Assembly (NCBI RefSeq): GCF_002909375.1 | Contig: NZ_PPXD01000009.1 | Location: 62,001 to 126,000 of the forward strand | DNA: 64,000 nt | Reading direction: 5' to 3' | DNA from: Cryobacterium zongtaii | Lineage (GTDB): Bacteria; Actinomycetota; Actinomycetes; Actinomycetales; Microbacteriaceae | In this document: positions 7,375-15,669 of the stretch, piece by piece | How positions within the stretch are numbered: position 1 is the stretch's first letter | Layout: the number at the start of each line of letters is the position of its first letter | Program-made: the position numbers and the translations under genes | The notes under the pieces: model-generated | Seen by the model: the letters and a program-made list of their open reading frames with translations, nothing else | Database searches by the model: none | What the model was told of the DNA's origin: nothing

Positions 7375-9069
7375 ATGACCGCCCACTGGGATCGCGAAGT
7401 TGACGTACTTGTAGCAGGATCGGGCGCCGCGGGATTGACCGCCGCCATCACCGCCGCCGACGCTGGACTCACCGCCCTCATCGTCGAGAGCACCGGCCGC
7501 TGGGGCGGCACCACCATGCTCAGCGGTGGCGGCCTGTGGATGCCGAACAACCCGTTGATGAAGAAGCTCGGCATCCAGGACTCCCGCGCCGACGCCCTCG
7601 CCTACATGGCAGCGGCAATCGGTGACGCCGGCCCGGCCAGTTCCATCGAGCGTCGAGAGGCCTTCGTGGATGCCGTGCCGCGGGTGTTCGGCCTGCTCGC
7701 CGGCCTCGGTGTGCGCTGGTGCGCGGCGAAGGACTACCCCGACTACTACCCGGACCGGCCCGGCGGCAGGGTCGGCCGTGGCATCGAGGTGCAACCCTTC
7801 GATGCCAAGCGCCTGGGCGACTGGGTGAAGTCCTCCCGCGCCGATGAGGGCATCCCGGCACCGTTGAAGACCGACGACGTCTGGCTGCTGTCCAGGGCCT
7901 GGTCCACGCCGAGCGGCTTCGTGCGCGGCGCCCGCTTCGTCTTCCGCACTCTCGGCGGCATCGTCACCGGCAAGCGCCTGCACGGGCTCGGCGGCGCCCT
8001 GGTGATGTCGCTGATGGAGATCGTGCGCAGGCAGGGCACCGAGGTGCTCCTGGACTCCCCGGTCACCGAGCTGGTGCTCGAGGACGGCCGCGTGGTCGGC
8101 GCGATCGTCACCACCTGGGCCGGACCGGTGCGCATCCGGGCCCGGGCCGGCGTGGTTCTCGGCGCCGGCGGCTTCGCCCAGAACCAGGAGTGGCGCCAGA
8201 AGTACCACGGCATGCCCGGCAACAGCTCGGCGGCCGCCGGCGACCAGGGCACCGCCATCGACGTGGGCGTCAAGGCCGGCGGTGCGCTGGCGATGATGGA
8301 CGACGCCTGGTGGGGCTCCGCCGTGCCGATGGTCGACGGCACGGCCCAGTTCATGCTCTCCGAGCGGTCGATGCCGTTCGGCATCATCGTCGACCAGGCC
8401 GGCTCCCGGTACACCAATGAGTCCGAGAGCTACATCGACTTCGGCCACGACATGATCGAGCACCACCGGCACACGCCGACGATCCCGTCGTGGTTGATCG
8501 TGGACGTGCGGCACCGCCGCCGGTACCTGTTCTCGCCGCTGATGACGGGCGGCAAGGCCCTGCGGGCCAACGGCATCGTCGTCACCGCGGACACCCTCGA
8601 GGAGCTCGCCGACCGGCTGAACATCGACCCGGGAGCACTGCGGGCCACCGTCGAGAGGTTCAACGGCTTCGCCCGAAGCGGGGTGGACCTGGACTTCGGC
8701 CGCGGCCGAACCGTCTACGACAACTACTACGGCGACCCGAGCGTCAAACCCAACCCCAACCTCGGCCCGCTCGAAAAAGGCCCGTTCACGGCGGTCAAGG
8801 TGGTGCCGGGTGACCTCGGCACCAAGGGCGGCCTGCTCACCGACGAGAACGGCCAGGTGCTCACCGAGGCCGGCACCCCGATCCCGGGACTCTACGCCGC
8901 CGGCAACACCACGGCCTCCGTGATGGGCCACACCTACCCGGGTCCCGGCTCCACAATCGCCCCCGCCATGGTGTTCGGCTACCTCGCCGCCCTGCACGCG
9001 GCCGCAACTTCCGTCTCCGTCAACCCCGCGGAGACGGTCATCCCGAAAGAAAAGGAACCACTCGCATGA
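7375..9069 (+). CDS. FAD-binding dehydrogenase, 3-ketosteroid delta1-dehydrogenase-like
   Basis: This 564-residue flavoprotein has the FAD motif at its start (VLVAGSGAAGLTAAITAADAG) and a C-terminal FAD-closing region 'IPGLYAAGNTTASVMGHTYPGPGSTIAPAMVFGYLAA'. In the latter, Tyr521 matches the catalytic tyrosine of KstD enzymes. KstD enzymes introduce a double bond in ring A of 3-ketosteroids, but many family members act on other hydroxylated or keto substrates. A strong GAGGAGGA ribosome site precedes the ATG. The stop overlaps the next gene's ATG, so the two are one operon under the divergent TetR. No other steroid genes are nearby, so the substrate stays open. Confidence 0.8.
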   Translation: MTAHWDREVDVLVAGSGAAGLTAAITAADAGLTALIVESTGRWGGTTMLSGGGLWMPNNPLMKKLGIQDSRADALAYMAAAIGDAGPASSIERREAFVDAVPRVFGLLAGLGVRWCAAKDYPDYYPDRPGGRVGRGIEVQPFDAKRLGDWVKSSRADEGIPAPLKTDDVWLLSRAWSTPSGFVRGARFVFRTLGGIVTGKRLHGLGGALVMSLMEIVRRQGTEVLLDSPVTELVLEDGRVVGAIVTTWAGPVRIRARAGVVLGAGGFAQNQEWRQKYHGMPGNSSAAAGDQGTAIDVGVKAGGALAMMDDAWWGSAVPMVDGTAQFMLSERSMPFGIIVDQAGSRYTNESESYIDFGHDMIEHHRHTPTIPSWLIVDVRHRRRYLFSPLMTGGKALRANGIVVTADTLEELADRLNIDPGALRATVERFNGFARSGVDLDFGRGRTVYDNYYGDPSVKPNPNLGPLEKGPFTAVKVVPGDLGTKGGLLTDENGQVLTEAGTPIPGLYAAGNTTASVMGHTYPGPGSTIAPAMVFGYLAALHAAATSVSVNPAETVIPKEKEPLA

Positions 9070-10127
9070 CCCAGAGCATCCTCACCGCCGATTCCTCCGT
9101 AGGCTCCTGGCTCGACGACCCGATCGGCGGACCCATCCTGCGCGACCTGCTCGCCCAGGGCGGCCAGAGCGCCGACGCGCTGCGCCCGGTGCGCAAGCTC
9201 GCGATCAAGCGTCTGGTCAAGCTCAGCAAGGGTCAGTTCCCGCCCGAGCTGATCGACGACCTGGTGCGCCGGGTCGCGGCCGGTGACGTGCCGGCCTCCG
9301 CCGCGGCAACGGATGCGCCGCCCGCCGCCCCGGCAGCCGCCGGCCCCGCCGCCGTCGAACGCCCCGAGTGGGTCGAACGCATCGACGCGGGCCGGTTCAC
9401 CGGCAAGACCGTCATCGTCACCGGAGCCGGTTCCGGCATCGGCCGGGCCACCGCCGCCAGGGTCGCCCGGGAGGGCGGCCGGGTGATCGCCGTCGACATC
9501 TCCGGGGAACGCCTCGACGATTTCGTGGCCGAGCTCGCCGGCGCCGACATCGTTCCGGTGGTGGCGAACATCACCGACGACACCGCCATCGCCGCGATCG
9601 TCGAAGCCGCCGGCGGCCAGATCGACGCCCTCGCCAACGTCGCCGGCATCATGGACGACATGACCCCGGTGCACGAGGTGACCGACGCCGTCTGGCAGCG
9701 GGTGTTCGCGATCAACGTGGACGGCAGCATGAAGCTCATGCGCGCCGTGGTGCCCGGAATGCTCGAGCGCCAGTACGGCTCCATCGTCAACGTGGCCTCA
9801 GAGGCGGCACTCCGCGGCTCCGCGGCCGGCGTGGCCTACACGGCGTCCAAGCACGCCGTCGTGGGGCTGACCAAGAGCAGCGCGTACATGTACGGACCCA
9901 GCGGCATCCGGGTGAACGCGGTGGCCCCCGGCCCCGTCATCACCAACATCGAGGCGAAGTTCGCGTCTGAGCTCGGTGCCCAGCGGGTGCGCGCCGGCAT
10001 GGCGGTGCTGACCGACGCCGTCGAGGCGGATGCGCTCGCCGCGTCGATCACCTTCCTGCTCAGCGACGACGGCGTGAACGTGAACGGCCAGGTGCTGGCC
10101 AGCGACGGCGGCTGGTCGGTGGCCTAG
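9066..10127 (+). CDS. SDR oxidoreductase with 110-residue N-terminal extension
   Basis: The C-terminal 240 residues of this 353-residue protein are a classical short-chain dehydrogenase: TGAGSGIG nucleotide motif, NVAGIM (NNAG equivalent), and catalytic Ser with YTASK. The N-terminal ~110 residues are unusual. They contain 'SVGSWLDDPIGGPILRDLLAQGGQS...PVRKLAIKRLVKLSKGQFP' and an Ala/Pro linker, and were not recognised as an enzyme. The gene overlaps the flavoprotein by 4 bp, suggesting that the two redox enzymes act in sequence on one substrate. Confidence 0.85.
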   Translation: MTQSILTADSSVGSWLDDPIGGPILRDLLAQGGQSADALRPVRKLAIKRLVKLSKGQFPPELIDDLVRRVAAGDVPASAAATDAPPAAPAAAGPAAVERPEWVERIDAGRFTGKTVIVTGAGSGIGRATAARVAREGGRVIAVDISGERLDDFVAELAGADIVPVVANITDDTAIAAIVEAAGGQIDALANVAGIMDDMTPVHEVTDAVWQRVFAINVDGSMKLMRAVVPGMLERQYGSIVNVASEAALRGSAAGVAYTASKHAVVGLTKSSAYMYGPSGIRVNAVAPGPVITNIEAKFASELGAQRVRAGMAVLTDAVEADALAASITFLLSDDGVNVNGQVLASDGGWSVA

Positions 10128-10190
10128 CCGCCAGGTCTCGACAAACTCCACCGGACTGGTCGTGACCCCGGATACGTCGCCTGTGGGCGG

Positions 10191-11174
10191 TCAGGCGGAC
10201 GCGACCAGCCCGGCGGACACGTCCCACAGCCGGCGGGCGGTGTCGGGGTCGAGCGCGTGGGGGAGCACCCCGTGGATGCCGTCGACGATGGCGGGCACCA
10301 CGGCCGCCGGGTGGCAGTCCTCGTAGTAGCCCGGCGTTCCCGCGCCGAGCGTCGCCCGGGTGGCTACGAACACCGAGGTCGCGGCTCCCCGCGCAGGGCT
10401 CTTGCCCGGATACCGGCTCTTCATCCCCGCCAGCACCTCGGGGTCCCAGTGCCGCTGCAGGTTCGTCCAGATGCCGCCCGGCATCAGGGCGGCTGCGGCG
10501 ATGCCGTCGTCCGCCCACCTCCGGGTGGCCTCGAGGGCGAACAGCACGTTCGCGGTCTTCGACTGCCCGTACGCCAGCGATGAGTCGTAGGCATCCCGCT
10601 CAAAGAACAGGTCGTCGAACCGGATGCCGCTCGAGCCGTGCCCGCTGGAGCTCACCGCCACGATCCGGGCCCCGTCGGCGGCGGCCAGCGCCGGGTGCAG
10701 CGCCGTCGCGAGAGCGAAGTGGCCCAGGTGGTTCACCGCGAACTGCATCTCCCACCCGGAGAGCGTCCGCAATTCCGGGGTGTGCATGATGCCGGCGTTG
10801 TTGACCAGGATGTGCAACGGGCCCGACCACCCCGCCGCCAACGCCCGCACCGTGCCCAGGTCGGCGAGGTCGAGGTGGGCCACCCGCACGGCACTGTTGC
10901 CGGTGCTCGAGCGGATCTCCTCCGCGGTGCGGGCGCCGGCCGCCAGATCCCGCACCGCGAGGGTGACGCTCGCGCCCGCGGCGGCCAACGCCCGCGCGGT
11001 CTCCACCCCGATGCCGGAACTGGCCCCGGTCACCAGGGCGGAGCTTCCGCCCAGGTCGAGGCCGCGCACCACGTCGAGTGCGGTCGATTCGGCCCCGAAG
11101 GGCGATCGGGAATCGGGGGACAGGGGCTGGGGCTGGGGCTGGGGCTGGGGCTGGAGTTCACTATTGGACTTCAC
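10191..11174 (-). CDS. SDR oxidoreductase (retinol-dehydrogenase-like)
   Basis: This 327-residue SDR has the motifs TGASSGIG, NNAGIM and YGQSK, followed by the 'MPGGIWTNLQRH' type tail. That resembles the family of broad reductases annotated as retinol dehydrogenase/WW-domain oxidoreductase-like. The first 20 residues contain five Gln-Pro pairs encoded by a GGGGCT tandem repeat (plus strand). GTG at 11174 is the likely start. It is divergent from a TetR gene with a palindromic operator in the 54-bp gap. Confidence 0.8.
   Translation of the reverse strand: MKSNSELQPQPQPQPQPLSPDSRSPFGAESTALDVVRGLDLGGSSALVTGASSGIGVETARALAAAGASVTLAVRDLAAGARTAEEIRSSTGNSAVRVAHLDLADLGTVRALAAGWSGPLHILVNNAGIMHTPELRTLSGWEMQFAVNHLGHFALATALHPALAAADGARIVAVSSSGHGSSGIRFDDLFFERDAYDSSLAYGQSKTANVLFALEATRRWADDGIAAAALMPGGIWTNLQRHWDPEVLAGMKSRYPGKSPARGAATSVFVATRATLGAGTPGYYEDCHPAAVVPAIVDGIHGVLPHALDPDTARRLWDVSAGLVASA
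11123..11152 (+). repeat. (GGGGCT)5 tandem repeat
   Basis: Five perfect copies of GGGGCT lie in the 5' coding part of the SDR gene, where they encode Gln-Pro pairs on the minus strand. Five G4 tracts separated by 2-nt loops form a textbook G-quadruplex motif on the plus (template) strand. Copy-number change would alter the protein by two residues per unit without a frameshift. Confidence 0.85.
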
Positions 11175-11193
11175 GGTCCATTCGTACCACACC

Positions 11194-11211
11194 CTGGACC
11201 GTGCGGTCCAG
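11194..11211. promoter_or_regulatory. TetR operator between 10191-11174 and 11229-11834
   Basis: A perfect 18-bp inverted repeat has arms CTGGACCG and CGGTCCAG with a 2-bp centre. A further half-site CGGTCCA lies at 11174-11180, at the SDR start. The TetR promoter's -10 box TACGAT (11217-11222) follows directly and lies 6 nt before the TetR ATG, so binding would block both genes. Confidence 0.75.
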
Positions 11212-11228
11212 TACGCTACGATCGACGC

Positions 11229-11834
11229 ATGGAGGAGACGAAGATCACCGCGCGGGGCCGGGCCACCCGCCAGCGGATCATCGAGGCCACCGGAGAGCAG
11301 ATCCTTGCCGCGGGCATCGGCGGCACCACCCTGGACACCGTTCGCGCCGCCACCCTCACCAGCAAGAGCCAGCTCTTCCACTACTTTCCCGGCGGCAAGA
11401 CCGAACTGGTGCGCGAGGTCGCGACCTGGGAAGGCCAGCAGTTGCTCGCGGCGCAGGAGCCCTACATCCACGACCTGAGCACCTGGGAGTCTTGGAACGC
11501 GTGGCGCGCCGCGCTGGTGGATTACTACCTCGGCCTCGGCCGGTGGGCGTGCCCGATCGGGTCGCTGGCGACGCAGGCCGCGATGACCGACCCCGACCTC
11601 GAAGCCTTCTTCAGCGCCAGCATGGCCCAGTGGCGGGACACCCTGGCAGCGGGCGTGACGAAAATGCAGGCCGGCGGGCTGATCGACCAGGCGGTCGACC
11701 CCCAGCGCATCGCCGTGGTGATCCTCGCCGCGATCCAGGGTGGCCTCGTGCTCAGCCAGCCGATGCGCTCGGCCTGGCCGCTGGAAGCGGCCCTCGACTC
11801 CGCGCTCGAGCCGTTGCATCAGGCGGCAACCTAG
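11229..11834 (+). CDS. TetR-family regulator
   Basis: This 201-residue protein has a TetR DNA-binding domain (RQRIIEATGEQILAAGIGGTTLDTVRAATLTSKSQLFHYFPGGK) and a C-terminal domain of the type 'CPIGSLATQAAMTDPDLEAFFSASMAQWRDTL'. The latter is seen in regulators of SDR or nitro-/quinone-reductase genes. The transcript is probably leaderless (TACGAT, 6 nt, ATG). It is divergent from the SDR gene, which is the likely target along with itself. Confidence 0.9.
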   Translation: MEETKITARGRATRQRIIEATGEQILAAGIGGTTLDTVRAATLTSKSQLFHYFPGGKTELVREVATWEGQQLLAAQEPYIHDLSTWESWNAWRAALVDYYLGLGRWACPIGSLATQAAMTDPDLEAFFSASMAQWRDTLAAGVTKMQAGGLIDQAVDPQRIAVVILAAIQGGLVLSQPMRSAWPLEAALDSALEPLHQAAT

Positions 11835-12013
11835 TCCGGCCTCCCGGTGCCGCGTCGACGCCGAGTGGTCGCACAGTGCCGCATGGTGAGCGTCCAAGGG
11901 GCGCTTCGCCCGAAGTCGCCGAGCGGAATCTTCGCCAGTTGCCGAAAACACCTCGTCGGGCGTCCCGAACGGGGAATGTGAAGCAACTCGGGGTGGCGCG
12001 CGAACCGGCAGCG

Positions 12014-13111
12014 TTACCTCGCTGAGCCGGCACCGACGGTGCTCGAGCGGCGGAGCCGGTACCGGCCCGAGAGCACGCCGATCAGCCACTCGATCGGGCC
12101 CTTGCCCACAAACCGCCACCAAAGGATCCCCACGATCGGCACGCCGATCACGAGCACAAGCCAGGCGACCGGGTCGGTGCTGCCGTAGCTGATCCCGTTG
12201 CCGGCCATCCACCCCACCACGGCCACCTGGAACACATACAGCGACAGCGAGATCGAGCCGATCGCCTCGAACGGCAGGAACACCGCACGCACCACGGCCG
12301 CGGTTCGCCGCCCCCGCAGCGACGCGAGCAGCATGATCACGCCCAGCACCCCGAGCACCAGCCCGGCATCGTGCAGGGTGTCGAGGTAGCTGCCCGACGG
12401 GCTGAACTCAGCCCCGGTCGCGCCGCGCCAGAGCGGCCCGAGCCACCAGGCGGGCACGGCGATCGCCATCAGAATCCAGCCCGCCCGGCGGCCACCGAAA
12501 CGGATGCGGAACAGCAGGGCCCCGAACAGGAACCAGGGCAGCAGATTGGTCACCCGGTAGTGCGGGCTGAGGAAGAGCCACTCGAGGAGGAAGCTCGCCG
12601 GGGTGCGCTCACCCAGGGTGATCAGCGGACCGGTGGCGGCCAGCATCAGCTCATTGAGGGGGGCGCCGAGCACCAGCACCGCCGCCAACACGGCGACCAG
12701 CGCCCGGGTGCCCAGCAGCACCAGTGGGGTGCCGATGGCGAGCACGATGCCCAGGAAGGAGAGCACTATCGCGATCCAGCTGCCCCAGGTGGACAACAGC
12801 AACCCGAGCAGCACCAGGACGGCGCCCCGGATGACGTTCTGCAGGATCACCGTTCGTTGGGCGGACGCGGTGCCGGCCTTGGCGAGCACGATCGCCGCGG
12901 CGGCGCCCATGGTGGTGGCGAACAGTGGGGAGGCCACATCGTTCAACTGGCCCTGCAGGAAGGCCGTTGCGGCGGGCTGGTCGAACATCAGCGGGCCGGC
13001 GTGCGCGATGAGCATGGCCAGGATGGCGACGCCGCGTGCCACATCGGGCACCAGGAACCGGTCCCGCTGCAGACGGGGCGCGACCGGGGTGACTACGGCG
13101 GAACCGGCCAT
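12014..13111 (-). CDS. Multi-pass membrane protein, DUF1624/acyltransferase-like
   Basis: This 365-residue protein has about ten hydrophobic segments. It starts with 'RFLVPDVARGVAILAMLIAHAGP', the hallmark opening of DUF418/DUF1624 and acyltransferase-3-like membrane proteins (D-x-x-R-G-x-A-I), and ends 'IEWLIGVLSGRYRLRR' like DUF418 proteins. It probably modifies an envelope component by acyl transfer; that role is inferred. GAGGTGA sits about 6 nt before the chosen ATG at 13111. It stands alone between a TetR gene and the PadR operon. Confidence 0.75.
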   Translation of the reverse strand: MAGSAVVTPVAPRLQRDRFLVPDVARGVAILAMLIAHAGPLMFDQPAATAFLQGQLNDVASPLFATTMGAAAAIVLAKAGTASAQRTVILQNVIRGAVLVLLGLLLSTWGSWIAIVLSFLGIVLAIGTPLVLLGTRALVAVLAAVLVLGAPLNELMLAATGPLITLGERTPASFLLEWLFLSPHYRVTNLLPWFLFGALLFRIRFGGRRAGWILMAIAVPAWWLGPLWRGATGAEFSPSGSYLDTLHDAGLVLGVLGVIMLLASLRGRRTAAVVRAVFLPFEAIGSISLSLYVFQVAVVGWMAGNGISYGSTDPVAWLVLVIGVPIVGILWWRFVGKGPIEWLIGVLSGRYRLRRSSTVGAGSAR

Positions 13112-13439
13112 CCGTTCACCTCTCGAGTGTGGTCGTTCGGGAGAACACGCCAACGCGGTCCCGATTGCATGTGCGTTCACCGTACTGCAGGTTGTGGCCC
13201 GTGGCCCGAGGTCGCTGGCAGGACCCGAGAGCACCTGCTCCGACAGAGCCTGCACCGATGCCGCACGCGGGCTGTGGCTGGAGACACCCGGGCCACCTCG
13301 ACGGCGTAGTGATCGCTCCGCCGCGGCTGTTCGCGGCACGGTTTATGCCCGGCGGCAGGGTTTATGCCCGGCGGCACCCGCTACAGCGCGTGCCGCGGGG
13401 ACGAGCGCGGGCCGGGCCGGGCCGCCCGAGCGGGCCAGG
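13112..13439. other. Gene-free 328-bp stretch with a 19-bp direct repeat
   Basis: This stretch lies between two minus-strand genes and should hold the promoter of the acyltransferase-like gene and the end of the PadR operon. A tandem direct repeat of GTTTATGCCCGGCGGCA occurs at 13341-13357 and 13360-13376. No terminator with a T-run and no small gene with a good ribosome site were seen. Confidence 0.5.
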
Positions 13440-13832
13440 TCAGCCCAGCGCGACGAGCACCGTGAGGCCGGCCAGCACCGCGCAGAGGGGCGCCATGGTC
13501 CACCGCTCCGGCTGCGACCGTGAGGCGGCATTGAGCACGATGCCGAGCAGGAAGTAGCCGGCCAGGACCCAGGTCGCAACGATGACGAACCCGGGCCACG
13601 GGATGATGTCGGCCAGTCCGGCGCGCTGCACAACGAGCACCCCGAAGATCAGGTAGAGACCGATCGACGTGGCACTGCCCAGGCGCTTCCGGATGGGCAG
13701 CACCCGGTCCTGCCCGCCCCAGGCGAACTGCCCCAGTGGTGCACCGGCGATGAGTGCGGCCTGGAAGACAATCAGACTGGCCATGAGCACACAGAACAGC
13801 ACGGCCGCGCCGGTCACCACCCCGGCGCTCAC
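13440..13832 (-). CDS. Small four-helix membrane protein, second of two paralogues
   Basis: This 130-residue membrane protein has four hydrophobic segments and the conserved pieces 'FQAALIAGAPLGQFAWGG', 'LIFGVLVVQRAG' and 'NAASRSQPERWTMAPLCAVLAGLTVLVAL'. The upstream gene product is a clear paralogue (FQISLMLGAPFGAAALGG; NLASSSPWERYGWAPFTAVLFGLTLLLA). It starts with GTG overlapping the upstream stop, so it is translationally coupled. The function is unknown. It is the last gene of a PadR-led operon. Confidence 0.75.
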   Translation of the reverse strand: MSAGVVTGAAVLFCVLMASLIVFQAALIAGAPLGQFAWGGQDRVLPIRKRLGSATSIGLYLIFGVLVVQRAGLADIIPWPGFVIVATWVLAGYFLLGIVLNAASRSQPERWTMAPLCAVLAGLTVLVALG

Positions 13833-14287
13833 CGGGGCACCCCCGTCGGCCCGGCCCGTGGGCCTTCTCGCTCACTGCGCGCCAGAAGCAGCGTCAGACC
13901 GAACAGCACGGCCGTGAACGGGGCCCAGCCGTACCGTTCCCAGGGGCTGGATGAGGCCAGGTTCATGAGCACGCCCAGCGCGAGATACCCCACCAGCACC
14001 CAGGTGCCCCAACGGCTCAACGCGGGTGGCACGCGCATCCCGAGCCCACCCCGAGCGAGCACGATGACCGCGGCGACAACCCAGATCACCGCGCTCACGG
14101 CGCTGACCATCCGCAGCTCGGCCGGCAGGGTGCCCGCATTCGCGCCACCGAGCGCGGCGGCGCCGAACGGTGCACCGAGCATCAGGCTGATCTGGAAGAT
14201 CACGACAACGAGGAACCCGAGTGCGACGGCAATCGCGGTTCGCCGCCGTGGGAAAAGACGGCGCGAGACGGTCGAACCGGCGCTCAT
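13829..14287 (-). CDS. Small four-helix membrane protein, first of two paralogues
   Basis: This 152-residue paralogue of the next gene has an Arg-rich cytoplasmic start (SRRLFPRRRT), four membrane segments and a hydrophilic tail. Its ATG overlaps the stop of the PadR gene. PadR regulators usually sit directly in front of membrane proteins or transporters that they control, so these two proteins may form a heteromeric membrane unit. The transport substrate or role is unknown. Confidence 0.75.
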   Translation of the reverse strand: MSAGSTVSRRLFPRRRTAIAVALGFLVVVIFQISLMLGAPFGAAALGGANAGTLPAELRMVSAVSAVIWVVAAVIVLARGGLGMRVPPALSRWGTWVLVGYLALGVLMNLASSSPWERYGWAPFTAVLFGLTLLLARSEREGPRAGPTGVPR

Positions 14288-14871
14288 GAGTGCTCCCGGG
14301 CGGGGGTGGCGGCGGAGTTGGCAGCGGGCGGGGCCGCCGACGCCAGGCCGTCGAGAACACCCAGCGCCTCATCCGCCCAGGCGAGCGAGGCGCGCGCGGC
14401 ATGCTCGCCGGCCAGCACGGTGAGGAGAATGTACGGCGCATCCGGTCCGGTGTCGGCCTCCAACTCCTCGCGGATGCGGCACATCCCGGCGAGTTCGGCC
14501 TCGGCGGTGGCCCGCGTGTCCGCCACCAGTTTCCGGCAGGCCTCCTGACCGAGTTGGCGCCCGAAGAACAGCCGCAGCAGCACACCGTTTCGCGGCTTCA
14601 CCGGCTGAGGGGCCTCGGCGAGCAACTCGCGCAGGCGCTCAGTGCCCAGCGGGGTGAGGGCGAACGTGGACGAGCCGGCGCGGAGGGCCGCCTGGCGCTC
14701 GATGAGCCCGTCGCGCTCGAGTGCGGTGAGCGCGGGGTAGATCTGCCCGAAGCTCTCCGCCCAGAAATGCCCGAGGGCATCCCGGATCTGCTCACGCAGG
14801 GCGTACCCGGTCATCGGCGCGATGCTCAGGCCGCCGAGGACGGCCATCCGGGTCTGGTCTGTCGTAGCCAT
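14284..14871 (-). CDS. PadR-family transcriptional regulator
   Basis: This 195-residue protein has an N-terminal PadR winged helix (AVLGGLSIAPMTGYALREQI.DALGHFWAESFGQIYPALTALERDGLIERQ) and a C-terminal Vir_act_alpha_C-type dimerisation helix region (EAELAGMCRIREELE). The ATG at 14871 has AAGGAG 7 nt upstream. It leads an operon with two membrane proteins. An AT-rich palindromic stretch directly upstream is the probable autoregulatory site. Confidence 0.9.
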   Translation of the reverse strand: MATTDQTRMAVLGGLSIAPMTGYALREQIRDALGHFWAESFGQIYPALTALERDGLIERQAALRAGSSTFALTPLGTERLRELLAEAPQPVKPRNGVLLRLFFGRQLGQEACRKLVADTRATAEAELAGMCRIREELEADTGPDAPYILLTVLAGEHAARASLAWADEALGVLDGLASAAPPAANSAATPAREHS

Positions 14872-14882
14872 CAATAGACTCC

Positions 14883-14912
14883 TTATATCTTCTAGTTATA
14901 TCTATCAGATAG
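14883..14912. promoter_or_regulatory. Putative PadR operator
   Basis: An AT-rich island just upstream of the padR ribosome site holds the direct repeat TTATATC (14883-14889 and 14896-14902) and the palindrome CTATCAGATAG (14902-14912). Such AT-rich repeats stand out in this GC-rich region and fit PadR autoregulation. Confidence 0.45.
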
Positions 14913-14955
14913 TCGGGCCGAAAACCAGCTTCCGCCGCACATCGATACACTCGTC

Positions 14956-14980
14956 ATAACGTTACGAGCCGTAACGTTAT
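14956..14980. promoter_or_regulatory. TetR operator upstream of 14995-15669
   Basis: A perfect inverted repeat has 11-bp arms ATAACGTTACG and CGTAACGTTAT around AGC. It lies 14 bp before the TetR ATG and between the divergent PadR and TetR genes. It is the predicted binding site of the TetR protein encoded directly downstream. Confidence 0.75.
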
Positions 14981-14994
14981 TGGGGAGATGCGTG

Positions 14995-15669
14995 ATGGCA
15001 CCGGACGACCTGGCCGCCCGACCGCAACGAGGGTCGGCGCGGGAGCGCGGGCGCCCGCGGCATCCCGATGTCGACGCGGCCATCATCGCCGCGGCCGTCG
15101 ATCTGCTCGGTGAGGTCGGCTACGCCGGCTTCACCATCGCCGGGGTAGCCAGGCGGGCCGGGGTGGGCAAGCCGACCGTGTACCGACGGTGGCCGCACAA
15201 GTCCCAGCTCGTCGTCGAGGCGATGGCCACGCAGATGCCGGGGGAGACCGGTGTGCGCGTCGGCAGCGTCGCCGAACAGCTGCTCGATTACGCCACCCGG
15301 CTGTCGGTGACGCTCACACACACGCCGCTCGGTCGGGTGCTGCCCGGACTCGTCGCCGAGATGGCGACCGACCCTCAGCTCGCCACGAGCTATCGCACCC
15401 TGATCATCGAGCCCACCCGACGGCTGTGGCGGGATGCCGTCCAGCGCGGCATAGCCACCGCTGAACTACTGCCGGACACCGATGTCGAGTTCGTGCTCGA
15501 CGCGCTGGCCGGTCCGCTGTACGTGCGGGCGCTCATCACCGGGGCACCCGCGAACCCCGATGCGCCACGGCTCGCCGTTCAGCTTGTACTCGCCCGCTAC
15601 GGGATGGCGCCGGCCCACGGCGCGCCCCGGCACCCGTTCCGCACCGCGAACGCCGGGGCCACGCCGTGA
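14995..15669 (+). CDS. TetR-family regulator
   Basis: This 224-residue regulator has a TetR domain (AAIIAAAVDLLGEVGYAGFTIAGVARRAGVGKPTVYRRWPHKSQLVVEAMA) and a TetR_C_11-like C-terminal domain (TPLGRVLPGLVAEMATDPQLATSYR...LWRDAVQRGIATAELLPD). The ATG at 14995 has GGGGAG 7 nt upstream. It overlaps the DUF6544-like gene by GTGA and is preceded by a perfect 25-bp palindrome. Confidence 0.9.
   Translation: MAPDDLAARPQRGSARERGRPRHPDVDAAIIAAAVDLLGEVGYAGFTIAGVARRAGVGKPTVYRRWPHKSQLVVEAMATQMPGETGVRVGSVAEQLLDYATRLSVTLTHTPLGRVLPGLVAEMATDPQLATSYRTLIIEPTRRLWRDAVQRGIATAELLPDTDVEFVLDALAGPLYVRALITGAPANPDAPRLAVQLVLARYGMAPAHGAPRHPFRTANAGATP

Noticed and set aside
7375..10127. Steroid degradation cluster
   Set aside because: Only a KstD-like flavoprotein and an SDR are present; no kstR, hsa or kshA genes are nearby, so the pathway is not claimed.
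13341..13376. CRISPR-like repeat
   Set aside because: Only two copies, 2 bp apart, with no spacers and no cas genes.
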